This document shows, piece by piece, positions 8,744 to 16,954 of a DNA stretch of 45,058 bases (within the stretch, counting starts at the first letter, position 1; every line of letters starts with the position of its first letter). The notes under the pieces were generated by a model. It saw only the letters and a program-made list of their open reading frames with translations. It did not search any database and was not told the DNA's origin. The position numbers were made by a program, and so were the translations under genes. The DNA is taken from positions 1 to 45,058 of IMG/VR virus record IMGVR_UViG_3300021964_000138; one strand, 5' to 3'. Origin of the DNA: a virus.

Positions 8744-11631
8744 TGAATATTGTACAAAAATGTGTAAGTTTATTTTTTCCAAATAAAAAAATAGAAGCTG
8801 ATACAAAATCTAGAGCAGATGCATATCAAGCTATTGTAGATACATATTGGAAAAAGACATCTCCTGTTCATCAATTAGACCCTGTATTACAATCTTCAAG
8901 ATTTAATGGATTAGTGAGCAAAGTAACTAATGGTCAATTAGAATTGCCAAAAAATAAAATACCTACAGTAGAACAATTAAAAGATTTAAAAAGGTTAGTT
9001 GAAAAAGATTTAAAACTTATGGTAAAAAAACCTAATATTTTTCAAAGACATTTTTATATTGGAGAATCTTTTGTAAAAAACCATAAAGAAATAGCTGACC
9101 AATTTAATATTATGTTAAAAAGCAATGAAGTAAAAGCAGTATCTACACAAAAATATGCAAATGCAAATAAAATGGTATTTGAACAAATGAGGATTGCAGC
9201 TGAAGGAGAAGGATTTAAACTTACTACAATGCTTAGAGGAGGAAGGTCAAAAACTTTAGACAAATTGATGAAAATGCAACAGGAGTATTTAAATATATTA
9301 TATGATAAAACAGGTAAATATACTTATCAAGGAGAATCTGGTCCTAGAGCAGCAGAAGCATATAGATTAAATAGTGGAGGTAAATATAAAGATTCTTTAG
9401 AATATTTTGCAAGTCAAGGTGAAGGTAAGATATATCAAGATTTTATGACTTATGTTACAATGAGTGAACCAAGATGGAATCAAGTTTCTAAAGATGTTAA
9501 TGCAAATCCTCATGTAATTAAAGCAGCTAGAATATGGAGAGATATTATTTTAAAAGATACAAATGAAGCAATGATAAACTCTTTTAGTAGATTTAAAAAC
9601 ATATTAAGTAATTTATCTCAAACAGATAAAAACACTAATGAATATAAAGATTTATATAATTTTGTAGAAAATCAATTATTAGAATTTAAAAGTATAAGCA
9701 AAACTGACAAAGGATTATTTCCTGTTATGACATTAGATGTAATGCCTACATTAGAAGCTAATTTACATAAAATAATTAGTCCTAAAAAAGGCTCTCAAGA
9801 TTTTGTTGAAGGAGCAAATAGTATTGTAGCTTTAAGAGATATTATAAAAACAAATATTTATAAAAATAATAAATTATCTAATAGGGCTCAACAATCAGAA
9901 GGTGCGAATCAAATGGCATTTAATTATTTGGGATTACTTGATTCTTATGCTAGAAACACAGTAAAGTTAGAACATAGTTTAACTAACACAGGTTCTATGT
10001 TAGAAGTTATGAAGTTTGTTACAGATACCAAAAATAGAGGTAAGACTCTTAATGATGGTAAAACTACAGCTTTTGATGAAGTAAATGTTGGATTGCAGGA
10101 TTATATGCAAAATATTTATATGTATCAAATGGGAATAAAAGACTTAAATCCAATTACTGGAGAGCCTACAATATATTCTAAAATGGCTAGAATGGCTACT
10201 TCTGCGCAATTCTTTAGTAAGTTAGGATATAACATTAGGTCTGCAGCTAGAAACTCAGCACAAGCGTTATTTCATTATGTGCATTTTGGAGTAGCTGGTG
10301 TAAACAGATTAAATAAAGAATTAGCAAAAGACAAAAATTTACAAGCTAGAGTTAATATAGGTTTGGAAAAAAGTGGTTTAAAAATGGAATTTGGTGAAAC
10401 CGCAAATATTAGAGATGTGTATGGACAAATGATTCCAGAAAGAATTTTCGACGAATCAACTGGTACATATAGAACTAAAACAGATTTTAAAGCAATAGAC
10501 AAGCTTGATAAACTAATAGATAATGCTTCTACTAAGTCTGGTGTATTTATGAGAAAAATAGAAAACGAATTAAATCGTGGCTGGGCATACAAGTTAGGAT
10601 ATGTTAACGCTTGGAAAACAGATAAAGCATTAGAGCCTAAACTAAGAAAACAGTATGAATGGAATAATTTTAGAGATAAAAATAATAGGCTGGACATAGA
10701 CGCAATTAAGAAAGCTCAAAATACAGAAATTAAATCTGATATTTTAGGAAAAACTACAGAATATGAAGCTAATTTTGAGTTGTATAGAAGAAGAAGAGCT
10801 GAAAATGCTGCTAGAGATACCGTAAGATTAATACATTTTGATTATTCAGGTATTAATAAAGCTCCTATATTAAGAACTAAATCAGGTGCAGTTTTAGGAC
10901 AATTTCAACATTATGGAATGAGTTTGTTTGTATTGCAAAAAAAATGGATACAAGAAGGATTTGGAGACATTCGTAAAGGTGATTTATTTGGAGAAAAAGC
11001 AAATCGAATGCATAGATTGTTTTTTATGAACACTATGGTTCATGGAATATTTAGTCCATTATTTAACACAGATTTAGGTAATCTTATACAAAATGATACA
11101 ATAGATAGAGCTAACAAATGGTGGACATTGTGGGATAGCGATGACGACGAAGAAAGAGCAGCAGCTTTCTTTAACAAAGGACCTGTAGCTGGTAGCTTAG
11201 GACCTACAGTAAGTACAGTATTAGATGTAAAAAGCCTTGTAGATGAAACATTTGATACTGGAGAAATGTTTGCATGGTATGACGATTTTGATGATGATGG
11301 TATTATGTCTTATATGACTGGTAGAGAGTATGCAGCTGAATTAGATGACGATACAACAATGTTTGGTAAACTTTTAAATTTATTTAATATACAATTAGGA
11401 AGACTATATAACAATACTGGACCTAAATCATTGCAATCTAATAATTTCTTTGGAACATTCGCAACAAGCGAATTAGGGTTGTATAGCACTAAAGAAGTTA
11501 AAGAGATGAGAAAAAATGTACCAGCATTAAATGCAAAGAATTGGTTTGACAATCCTAAGCCTGCAAAACAAGTAAACTTTGACGCTCAAGTGTTACAAAG
11601 TCTGCAAGCCTTAGAATCTGAAGCTTCTTAA
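8743..11631 (+). CDS. Large internal virion (ejection-type) protein, 962 aa
   Basis: The start ATG overlaps the stop of the giant protein (TAATG), so the two are translationally coupled and probably used together. The protein is mostly helical and polar, with long Lys/Glu-rich stretches. An acidic run (DSDDDEE) lies near the C-terminal third, followed by a Gly-Pro-rich hydrophobic segment (FNKGPVAGSLGPTVSTVLDV) of a kind seen in large phage proteins injected with DNA. I see no catalytic motif. By position and size it is probably an internal core or ejection protein that accompanies the candidate virion polymerase; this is inference from context. Its stop codon overlaps the stop of the opposing gene at 11628. 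Confidence 0.65.
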   Translation: MNIVQKCVSLFFPNKKIEADTKSRADAYQAIVDTYWKKTSPVHQLDPVLQSSRFNGLVSKVTNGQLELPKNKIPTVEQLKDLKRLVEKDLKLMVKKPNIFQRHFYIGESFVKNHKEIADQFNIMLKSNEVKAVSTQKYANANKMVFEQMRIAAEGEGFKLTTMLRGGRSKTLDKLMKMQQEYLNILYDKTGKYTYQGESGPRAAEAYRLNSGGKYKDSLEYFASQGEGKIYQDFMTYVTMSEPRWNQVSKDVNANPHVIKAARIWRDIILKDTNEAMINSFSRFKNILSNLSQTDKNTNEYKDLYNFVENQLLEFKSISKTDKGLFPVMTLDVMPTLEANLHKIISPKKGSQDFVEGANSIVALRDIIKTNIYKNNKLSNRAQQSEGANQMAFNYLGLLDSYARNTVKLEHSLTNTGSMLEVMKFVTDTKNRGKTLNDGKTTAFDEVNVGLQDYMQNIYMYQMGIKDLNPITGEPTIYSKMARMATSAQFFSKLGYNIRSAARNSAQALFHYVHFGVAGVNRLNKELAKDKNLQARVNIGLEKSGLKMEFGETANIRDVYGQMIPERIFDESTGTYRTKTDFKAIDKLDKLIDNASTKSGVFMRKIENELNRGWAYKLGYVNAWKTDKALEPKLRKQYEWNNFRDKNNRLDIDAIKKAQNTEIKSDILGKTTEYEANFELYRRRRAENAARDTVRLIHFDYSGINKAPILRTKSGAVLGQFQHYGMSLFVLQKKWIQEGFGDIRKGDLFGEKANRMHRLFFMNTMVHGIFSPLFNTDLGNLIQNDTIDRANKWWTLWDSDDDEERAAAFFNKGPVAGSLGPTVSTVLDVKSLVDETFDTGEMFAWYDDFDDDGIMSYMTGREYAAELDDDTTMFGKLLNLFNIQLGRLYNNTGPKSLQSNNFFGTFATSELGLYSTKEVKEMRKNVPALNAKNWFDNPKPAKQVNFDAQVLQSLQALESEAS

Positions 11632-11858
11632 TCTATTGTGTTTATTAAGTTTTCAATACCTTGTTGAGATAATCTATAACCTTCTGTTTCTAATTGATTA
11701 ATCGTAGGTATGTTTGCTGCGTCGTAAGTATCCATTATAGTTTGTAGTTCTGTTATTTCTTTTTGCAATTTGATTCTAATTTCATATACGTGCATTTTGT
11801 AATTTTTATTATTAAGTTCTACTTTGTATTTTAATAAGTCTTTATATTCTTTTTTCAT
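11628..11858 (-). CDS. Small hypothetical helical protein, 76 aa
   Basis: Last gene of the leftward unit. Highly charged, beginning MKKEYKDLLKYK, with heptad-like Leu/Ile spacing over residues 20-45, so a short coiled coil is likely. It overlaps the RuvC-like gene by 4 bases (ATGA) and so is in the same transcript. Its stop overlaps the stop of the convergent 962-aa gene. No family recognised; the position suggests an accessory of the replication group. Confidence 0.7.
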   Translation of the reverse strand: MKKEYKDLLKYKVELNNKNYKMHVYEIRIKLQKEITELQTIMDTYDAANIPTINQLETEGYRLSQQGIENLINTID

Positions 11859-12298
11859 TTTTCCTCCGTTAATGCGTACATTCCAATACAGATTGCGTCT
11901 GCATTCTTTAATGTAACTCTATGATTATTACCTGCCCAGTCTTGAGCCACTTTCTTAAAATATCTTTTTCGTTCTGTGTAGTCTTTTGGTATATCTCCTC
12001 CAATGAAATGTTGCCATACTTTAGGCAATACATCTACTCTCTGCAACTTTAATGACGCTATAATACCTAACCAAACGCCATAATTTTCTCCAAAAGTAAA
12101 AGCACCTCTTTCGTAAGGTCTAGCCCAAACTCTTTCTATGTATACTTTAGGTTTTTTACGACCTATAGCATTTCTAATGACTTTAACCATATCTTTTGGT
12201 TCCCTTGAAGTAGGACAATTGGTAGTGAATTGGAGGTTCGTTGAGTCAAAGAAAGCAACTGCCCCACTCCATCCAGGGTCTATAGTTAAAATTTTCAT
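11855..12298 (-). CDS. RuvC-like Holliday junction resolvase
   Basis: 147 aa with an RNase H-fold layout typical of RuvC/phage resolvases. The first strand carries DPGWSGA (Asp7), a second acidic residue sits in YIERVW (Glu55), and a late NADA motif gives Asp134. Together these form a plausible metal-binding catalytic set for cutting four-way DNA junctions. The length is close to that of short phage RuvC proteins. It lies directly downstream of the DnaB helicase with a 4-base overlap, which suits resolution of recombination or replication intermediates before packaging. Substrate choice cannot be read from sequence. Confidence 0.85.
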   Translation of the reverse strand: MKILTIDPGWSGAVAFFDSTNLQFTTNCPTSREPKDMVKVIRNAIGRKKPKVYIERVWARPYERGAFTFGENYGVWLGIIASLKLQRVDVLPKVWQHFIGGDIPKDYTERKRYFKKVAQDWAGNNHRVTLKNADAICIGMYALTEEK

Positions 12299-13647
12299 TT
12301 ATTCATCATTCTAATAGCTTCATTTCGGTCAAAGTACACGCTACATTTATCTCCATTAAAGCCCATATTATATGAACCTAATTGCCCATATCTAGCTTTT
12401 TGACATATTACTTCAATTTCATACTTATCGTTGTCTCTATTATCTACCGCATAAGGATAGTATACAAAGAACGCCGCTTCAGCTGTTTGTTCAATCACAC
12501 CGCTTTCCGCAAAGTCTGATAACTTAGGTCTAGGGTCTAACCTTCTTTCAATTTCTCTATTTAATTGCGATACTAATATAGCACTACACTTAATTTTCTT
12601 ACAAATCCACTTATAGTCAAGCATTATATCTTCTATTTCAAACCTTCTATCTTTATTGCCTCCATCTGTACGAATAAGTTGGATATAATCATCAAGGACT
12701 ACATCTGGTTTTTCTTTACTTATCTCTTTCATAGCGTCTGCAAGCGTTTTACAATCATCTAACATAATCAAGTTCTTGTATTTTTCACCAAGTTCTTCTT
12801 TCTTTAGATTGATTTCGGTTATTTCTTTACTAATATCAGCAGCTTTTCTAATACGTTCATAACTAAATTGTTGAAATTCCATTACTAAAATCTTTTTCAT
12901 CATCTCAACATTAGTCATCTCACGATTAAATAACATAACTTTCTTACCTTGTTCAAGTAATCGTTTGACAATATTAATAATCATAGTAGTTTTACCATGT
13001 CCTGGTCTACCACCTACAACTGTAATCTCACCTCTAGTCATACCACCCGCTGCATTGTCTAGCTGTTCAATACCAAAAGGTATTAAGTTTGTGCCTTCTT
13101 TTAATGCTTCTACTGTATTAGTCAATATGTCTTTAGTTTCAACTACTTTACTTGGAGCAATATCTTTTAAGTCTTGTATAATCTTTTCATGTTGATGTAA
13201 GACTTCTACAATATCATCCGTATTTTGTAAAGTTAAGTTATATAATATTTGGGAACTTTTTACCGCTTTACGTTGTATAAACTTATACCAAATGTTCTTA
13301 GCGTAAGTTTCAGCGTTCGCAGTAGTAGGAACTCCATTAGCCAATCCAGTTAAATAATAAGTAGTTAAATTATTGTCTTTTACATTATCCTTTAAATCTC
13401 CAAATACTGTAATAGTATCTATTGGCACATTGTTCTTATACAGCCTATGAAACGATTTCCACAACTCTTGATGCTTTGTAGTATAAAAACATTTAGGTTC
13501 TTTGATAATCGCTTTAGCTTTTTCAAAGATTTCATCACCTTTTAGTAAAATACTACCTAATAATGCTATTTCTGCTTCTTCATTCTTAGGCATAGGTTCC
13601 AGTCCGTTTGTCTGCTTAAGTTCTTTTTTGTCTGTAAACTCTTTCAT
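12295..13647 (-). CDS. dnaB: Replicative DNA helicase, DnaB family
   Basis: 450 aa with the two-domain DnaB plan. The N-terminal helical domain (about 19-165) begins with the usual EAEIALLGSILL. The RecA-like ATPase domain has Walker A GGRPGHGKTT (212-221), an NREM segment (241-244), Walker B VVLDDY (about 317-321), ILVSQLNREIERR (motif H3, about 357-369) and LSDFAESGVIEQTAE (376-390), the last being diagnostic of DnaB. It unwinds DNA at the phage fork as a hexameric ring. The start overlaps the methylase stop (TAATG) with GGAGG just upstream. No primase or helicase loader is recognisable in the window. Confidence 0.95.
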   Translation of the reverse strand: MKEFTDKKELKQTNGLEPMPKNEEAEIALLGSILLKGDEIFEKAKAIIKEPKCFYTTKHQELWKSFHRLYKNNVPIDTITVFGDLKDNVKDNNLTTYYLTGLANGVPTTANAETYAKNIWYKFIQRKAVKSSQILYNLTLQNTDDIVEVLHQHEKIIQDLKDIAPSKVVETKDILTNTVEALKEGTNLIPFGIEQLDNAAGGMTRGEITVVGGRPGHGKTTMIINIVKRLLEQGKKVMLFNREMTNVEMMKKILVMEFQQFSYERIRKAADISKEITEINLKKEELGEKYKNLIMLDDCKTLADAMKEISKEKPDVVLDDYIQLIRTDGGNKDRRFEIEDIMLDYKWICKKIKCSAILVSQLNREIERRLDPRPKLSDFAESGVIEQTAEAAFFVYYPYAVDNRDNDKYEIEVICQKARYGQLGSYNMGFNGDKCSVYFDRNEAIRMMNK

Positions 13648-14477
13648 TACACCTCCGATTCTGTAAATAAACTAATTTGTTTTTCTTTTGGAATATAGTT
13701 TGTAATAACTAATTCATTTTTCTTTTCATTGCTATGTAATTGACCAGCATATTTAATTGGTATTTCATCTATAAAATAAAACCTATACATTTGCCATATT
13801 TCAGGTCTATTATCATAAGACACCATAAATTTTCCCCCGCCTGCATCAATTTCATCGCAAACTTCTTTTAAACTTAAATGGTCATCTTCTGTAAATGAAT
13901 GTATATAGTAATCATTTCTATCTGTAGCTGCAAAGTAAGGAGGGTCTAAATACCACATGTCTCCTTCTTTTGGCTTATACTTTTCAATTAACTTTCTAAA
14001 ATCCATGTTTTCAATAAACACATCATTTAACTTTTTTCTACTTGGTTCTAAATCAGCCAGAATATCGTCATTCCATTTAGCAGCGTTACTAATTGGTAAG
14101 AAAGGGCTTTTGTTAAACGCCGTTTTTAATACAAAAAAGTACATTGCTGCTCTTTTATAATCTGGTATGTCTACTTTTGATTTACTATGTATTAGTTTTC
14201 TATAGTCTTCGTGAAGAGTTCTAGACAATAGTATATGTTTACAATAATGTCTAAACTTGTCGAAATCCTCCGCTACTGAAATATACAAATTTATTATGTC
14301 ATTATGCAAATCATTTAATATATTTATTTTTGCTTTGTTTTTTCTAAAGAACATACTTCCTCCACCAAGAAATACTTCAATATATCGTTCATGAGGATGA
14401 AGCTTAGGAACAAGTTTCCTTGATAAGCTATATTTGCCTCCATAGTAAGGAAATATAGTTGGACAATCATTTTTCAT
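13647..14477 (-). CDS. dam: DNA adenine methylase, D12 class (Dam-like)
   Basis: 276 aa. PYYGGK at 10-15 and FLGGGS at 36-41 form the S-adenosylmethionine pocket, an ND pair follows at 55-56, and DPPY at 178-181 is the catalytic motif for N6-adenine methylation. The motif order (AdoMet site first, DPPY later) is that of Dam/DpnM-type enzymes. No partner restriction enzyme is present, so it is an orphan methylase, most likely protecting phage DNA or marking it during replication. The target sequence cannot be deduced. It overlaps both neighbours by 1-4 bases in the replication operon. Confidence 0.93.
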   Translation of the reverse strand: MKNDCPTIFPYYGGKYSLSRKLVPKLHPHERYIEVFLGGGSMFFRKNKAKINILNDLHNDIINLYISVAEDFDKFRHYCKHILLSRTLHEDYRKLIHSKSKVDIPDYKRAAMYFFVLKTAFNKSPFLPISNAAKWNDDILADLEPSRKKLNDVFIENMDFRKLIEKYKPKEGDMWYLDPPYFAATDRNDYYIHSFTEDDHLSLKEVCDEIDAGGGKFMVSYDNRPEIWQMYRFYFIDEIPIKYAGQLHSNEKKNELVITNYIPKEKQISLFTESEV

Positions 14478-14827
14478 TTAGTTTTTCCTACATAATTTAG
14501 TTTTTCCCACATATCTCTATATGATGAATTGCTTTCTACACCTACTGGTAAACAAGAAGTACATAATCCCTCTTTTTTGAACTGTTTTCTACGTTTTTCA
14601 TCCATACCGATATGTAAAGCACCAGGACCATTACCTTCATCATCCATTCCTACAAAGAATGCATCGCCTTTGTCTGTAACAAATACTAATCCAGTCCCTT
14701 CTTCTGGATAGTCTTCATCCCATTCTTGCCACCATACATTTTCAATGGTTCTACCCATAAGTAATTTCTGTGCTGAATCATACCACATTTTAGTTCTATC
14801 GTATTTTTCTTTTAATGTTTCTCTCAT
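14474..14827 (-). CDS. Hypothetical protein, 117 aa
   Basis: Starts with MRETLKEKYDRTKMWYDSAQ after a strong AGGAGG, so the start is well supported. The middle is acidic and Trp-rich (VWWQEWDEDYPEEG) and is followed by a beta-rich stretch with TDKGDAFFVGMDDEGNG. A lone CTSC lies near residue 88. I do not recognise a family. It overlaps the methylase gene by 4 bases and follows the radical SAM gene closely, so it is co-transcribed with them. Confidence 0.75.
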   Translation of the reverse strand: MRETLKEKYDRTKMWYDSAQKLLMGRTIENVWWQEWDEDYPEEGTGLVFVTDKGDAFFVGMDDEGNGPGALHIGMDEKRRKQFKKEGLCTSCLPVGVESNSSYRDMWEKLNYVGKTK

Positions 14828-14836
14828 ATTTTCCTC

Positions 14837-15700
14837 CTAAAATATGTATCTTATTTCTTGCCACGGAACGTGTCGTTTCATAGCATTACGAAATGCGTTT
14901 ATATAATCTCTTTTAATATTGTATTTATATCTAATATTACGACCTCCATATTGACTTGTTTTAGCTTCTTGTAACTCATTTCTCCATAATAAGTTTTCGC
15001 CTTCTACTCCCTCTGTAACATTAAACTTATGCATATCTTCGTTGTGAGTTAAAAAAATGCATTCTGCTTTTACTTTATGCTTAAACAAGTTATGTACGTG
15101 CGTATCTACTAAGTCAAATAACTCCGCATATGCTTTTTTAGAATTTTCATATACTATTATTGGTGAGTAATTTACGTGTACATCATAACCAGCTTCTATA
15201 AAATCATTAATAGCTTTTATTCTATCTATAATTTTACTTGTTCCTGGCTCTAGTTTATCAGACAACTCTTGTGGCATTAGACTAAATCTAATACGAACTT
15301 TTTGTAAAGGGTTGAAAGATAATAAATCATTATTTACATATTTTGTTGCCGCAGTACCCATAATCTGTTCGTTGTATTTAAATATACCAAACAACTTTTT
15401 CCAATCGTGATACTTTGCGTGCAATACATAATCTTCATTGCAACTAAAATCATATGTATAATATGTTTCGTGTGTTTGATTTGGTGTTTTCGGGTAAGGT
15501 AGTGTAATACTGTGTTGTATAATAGCTTCTATTATATCATCTATATTATCAGCAATTGTTACACCAGACTTTACGTGTCTTCTCATGTAACAATAATTAC
15601 ATTTAAATAAACAACCGTATCCAAAACTAGGTGTAATAAAATCACTACTTCTACCAGACTCTCTAATTAACATAGATTTACGATTGACTCTTTTTATCAT
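14837..15700 (-). CDS. Radical SAM protein, spore photoproduct lyase-like
   Basis: 287 aa. The N-terminus has C30-x3-C34-x2-C37 (CLFKCNYC), the site that binds the 4Fe-4S cluster and S-adenosylmethionine in radical SAM enzymes, preceded by FGYGC. The residues after it (YCYMRRH) and the body, with IRFSLMPQELSDKLEPGTS and INDFIEAGYDVHVNYSPI, resemble spore photoproduct lyase relatives, which reverse a thymine photodimer in spore-formers. In a marine phage it may repair or modify DNA bases; the actual reaction is not known. It ends 9 bases before the 117-aa gene and overlaps the upstream small gene by 4. Confidence 0.85.
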   Translation of the reverse strand: MIKRVNRKSMLIRESGRSSDFITPSFGYGCLFKCNYCYMRRHVKSGVTIADNIDDIIEAIIQHSITLPYPKTPNQTHETYYTYDFSCNEDYVLHAKYHDWKKLFGIFKYNEQIMGTAATKYVNNDLLSFNPLQKVRIRFSLMPQELSDKLEPGTSKIIDRIKAINDFIEAGYDVHVNYSPIIVYENSKKAYAELFDLVDTHVHNLFKHKVKAECIFLTHNEDMHKFNVTEGVEGENLLWRNELQEAKTSQYGGRNIRYKYNIKRDYINAFRNAMKRHVPWQEIRYIF

Positions 15701-15915
15701 TCAAATATCTCCTTCGCTTGTTCATATAAATCGCTAGTCATATTATCCATAGCATAATCTCTCTGTTTATCAGACCAACCATCTAAATCACCCTGTGTAT
15801 TAGCCGCACATTGTAACATATGCTGTTCGAATTGATTTCTCATTTCATCATAGTCATATATTCTAATTCCGTTTTCATCTGTTCTATAATTTAGTTTAAT
15901 ACTTATAAATTCCAT
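15697..15915 (-). CDS. Hypothetical protein, 72 aa
   Basis: Acidic small protein (MEFISIKLNYRTDENGIRIYD...) with a Trp-Ser-Asp segment GDLDGWSDKQRDYAMDNM in the middle and a helical C-terminus. Its stop overlaps the start of the radical SAM gene, so translation is coupled and it may assist that enzyme. Only a weak purine-rich site precedes the ATG, which lies 1 base after the stop of the 53-aa gene; it is probably read by re-initiation. No family recognised. Confidence 0.7.
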   Translation of the reverse strand: MEFISIKLNYRTDENGIRIYDYDEMRNQFEQHMLQCAANTQGDLDGWSDKQRDYAMDNMTSDLYEQAKEIFE

Positions 15916-15916
15916 T

Positions 15917-16078
15917 TTATTTTCTCTTTCTTCTTATTGAGCTTATATTGTTATAATACATATACTCAAATCCAAGCTCATTTAATTTATCTATTAGATT
16001 TGCTATTTTTTCTTGCAAATCAAATGCTTTTTCAGAATTATACATTTTTTCTAATTTTTTTCCTGTTGGATTACTCAT
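15917..16078 (-). CDS. Small hypothetical helical protein, 53 aa
   Basis: A short reading frame filling the gap between two longer genes. ATG at 16078 is preceded by GAAGGAG, overlaps the upstream gene by 8 bases, and its TAA is 1 base before the next ATG. It begins MSNPTGKKLEKMYNSEKAF, has a helical middle (LQEKIANLIDKLNELGF) and a basic tail (SIRRKRK). The tight packing and ribosome site support it as real. Function unknown. Confidence 0.7.
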   Translation of the reverse strand: MSNPTGKKLEKMYNSEKAFDLQEKIANLIDKLNELGFEYMYYNNISSIRRKRK

Positions 16079-16310
16079 CTCTATGCTCCTTCAATTCATC
16101 ATTAACTTTTTTTATGTTTTGGTAAAGTTTTTGATATTTATTAGTATGGAAGATTATATTATTTTTATTCAAGTGTCCTTCGTGTTTAATACTCCAAGTC
16201 TTATCTTCAATTGGTTGCACAGGAACATCTACTCCGTCTTCAAAATCTTCTGCTTCTCTTAACTTGTAGTTATCCATTTTTTCTATTTCTAATTTCTTGT
16301 AATATCCCAT
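16071..16310 (-). CDS. Hypothetical protein, 79 aa
   Basis: Charged small protein (MGYYKKLEIEKMDNYKLREAEDF...) with a Pro/Asp central stretch (DGVDVPVQPIEDKTW) and a Lys-rich helical C-terminus. The ATG overlaps the stop of the upstream zinc-binding gene by 1 base. No motif or family recognised. It is held in the same run of overlapping small genes. Confidence 0.7.
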   Translation of the reverse strand: MGYYKKLEIEKMDNYKLREAEDFEDGVDVPVQPIEDKTWSIKHEGHLNKNNIIFHTNKYQKLYQNIKKVNDELKEHRDE

Positions 16311-16573
16311 TACATTCTACTCCCACTTGTTATTTCATCATATTTATCTTTATTGCCTCCGCATTCTTCAGCAATTTTTTCTGTCCATTCAAAATATGTC
16401 ATCGGTGCTACTTCGTCATTGCAAATATTGCACCAACGTGGAGTATCATCTACACTTTCTGTGACTTCAAGCGTATTCATATTAACCCACGCTTTTTCGT
16501 CTACTTCTTCTGAACCGCAATAGTCGCATACCCACATATCATCCATATCTATTTTTGATTTTCTTTCACTCAT
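16310..16573 (-). CDS. Small zinc-ribbon-like protein, 87 aa
   Basis: Contains two CxxC pairs, CDYC (about 16-19) and CNIC (about 48-51), separated by about 28 residues. This spacing fits a zinc ribbon that could bind nucleic acid or a protein partner. The rest is acidic (EVDEKAWVNMNTLEVTESVDD). It overlaps the upstream gene by 8 bases and the downstream gene by 1. Zinc binding is inferred from the cysteines; the target is unknown. Confidence 0.75.
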   Translation of the reverse strand: MSERKSKIDMDDMWVCDYCGSEEVDEKAWVNMNTLEVTESVDDTPRWCNICNDEVAPMTYFEWTEKIAEECGGNKDKYDEITSGSRM

Positions 16574-16799
16574 TTATCTCTCCATCTAATATTCTATATT
16601 GGTTAATCCATTGATTTTCATATTTTTGTACTACTGGTACTGCACAAAATATCCACCAAGCTCTACCAAATCTTTTGTAGAATTCTTCACGTTCTGCAAT
16701 AGATTCTTCGCTCCAAACATCTATTGACTTAAAAGTTTTAAGTCTTTTTTTAAAATTTCTTTTATATTTTAAGGGATTATTATTTTCATCGTACGTCAT
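16566..16799 (-). CDS. Hypothetical basic protein, 77 aa
   Basis: Starts 26 bases downstream of the structured element at 16826-16954 and has a strong AGGAGG site 5 bases before the ATG. The N-terminus is Lys/Arg-rich (YKRNFKKRLKTFK), and the middle has an aromatic segment (GRAWWIFCAVPVV) that might contact membrane or a hydrophobic partner. No family recognised. It is the first gene after the structured leader and so the one most likely to be controlled by it. Confidence 0.72.
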   Translation of the reverse strand: MTYDENNNPLKYKRNFKKRLKTFKSIDVWSEESIAEREEFYKRFGRAWWIFCAVPVVQKYENQWINQYRILDGEINE

Positions 16800-16825
16800 T
16801 TTTCCTCCTTTTCTGTAGTTTTATC

Positions 16826-16954
16826 AGCAAGAGAATAGACTTTGTAGAGAGGGTCGTGCTACACTTCTATACGACTTCGGTTAACGTAGCCAGTCTCTAT
16901 CAAGTGGTCTATATCTCAGGGGCCTTATGCATTTTAGGAACCTACGCTCTTGCT
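16826..16954 (-). ncRNA. Structured RNA element (nested helices with interleaved core)
   Basis: Strand is taken from the surrounding genes. Helix 1 pairs 16826-16833 with 16947-16954 (AGCAAGAG/CTCTTGCT, perfect). Helix 2 pairs 16835-16840 with 16907-16912 (6 bp). Helix 3 pairs 16842-16850 with 16894-16903 (9 bp, one bulge). Inside it, 16853-16857 can pair with 16871-16875 and the adjacent 16858-16862 with 16886-16890; these two 5-bp stems interleave, so they form a pseudoknot or two mutually exclusive hairpins. Helix 1 uses the last codons of the DUF932 gene, and the element ends 26 bases before the next ATG, as for a cis-regulatory leader or a processed small RNA. No known class recognised. 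Confidence 0.55.
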
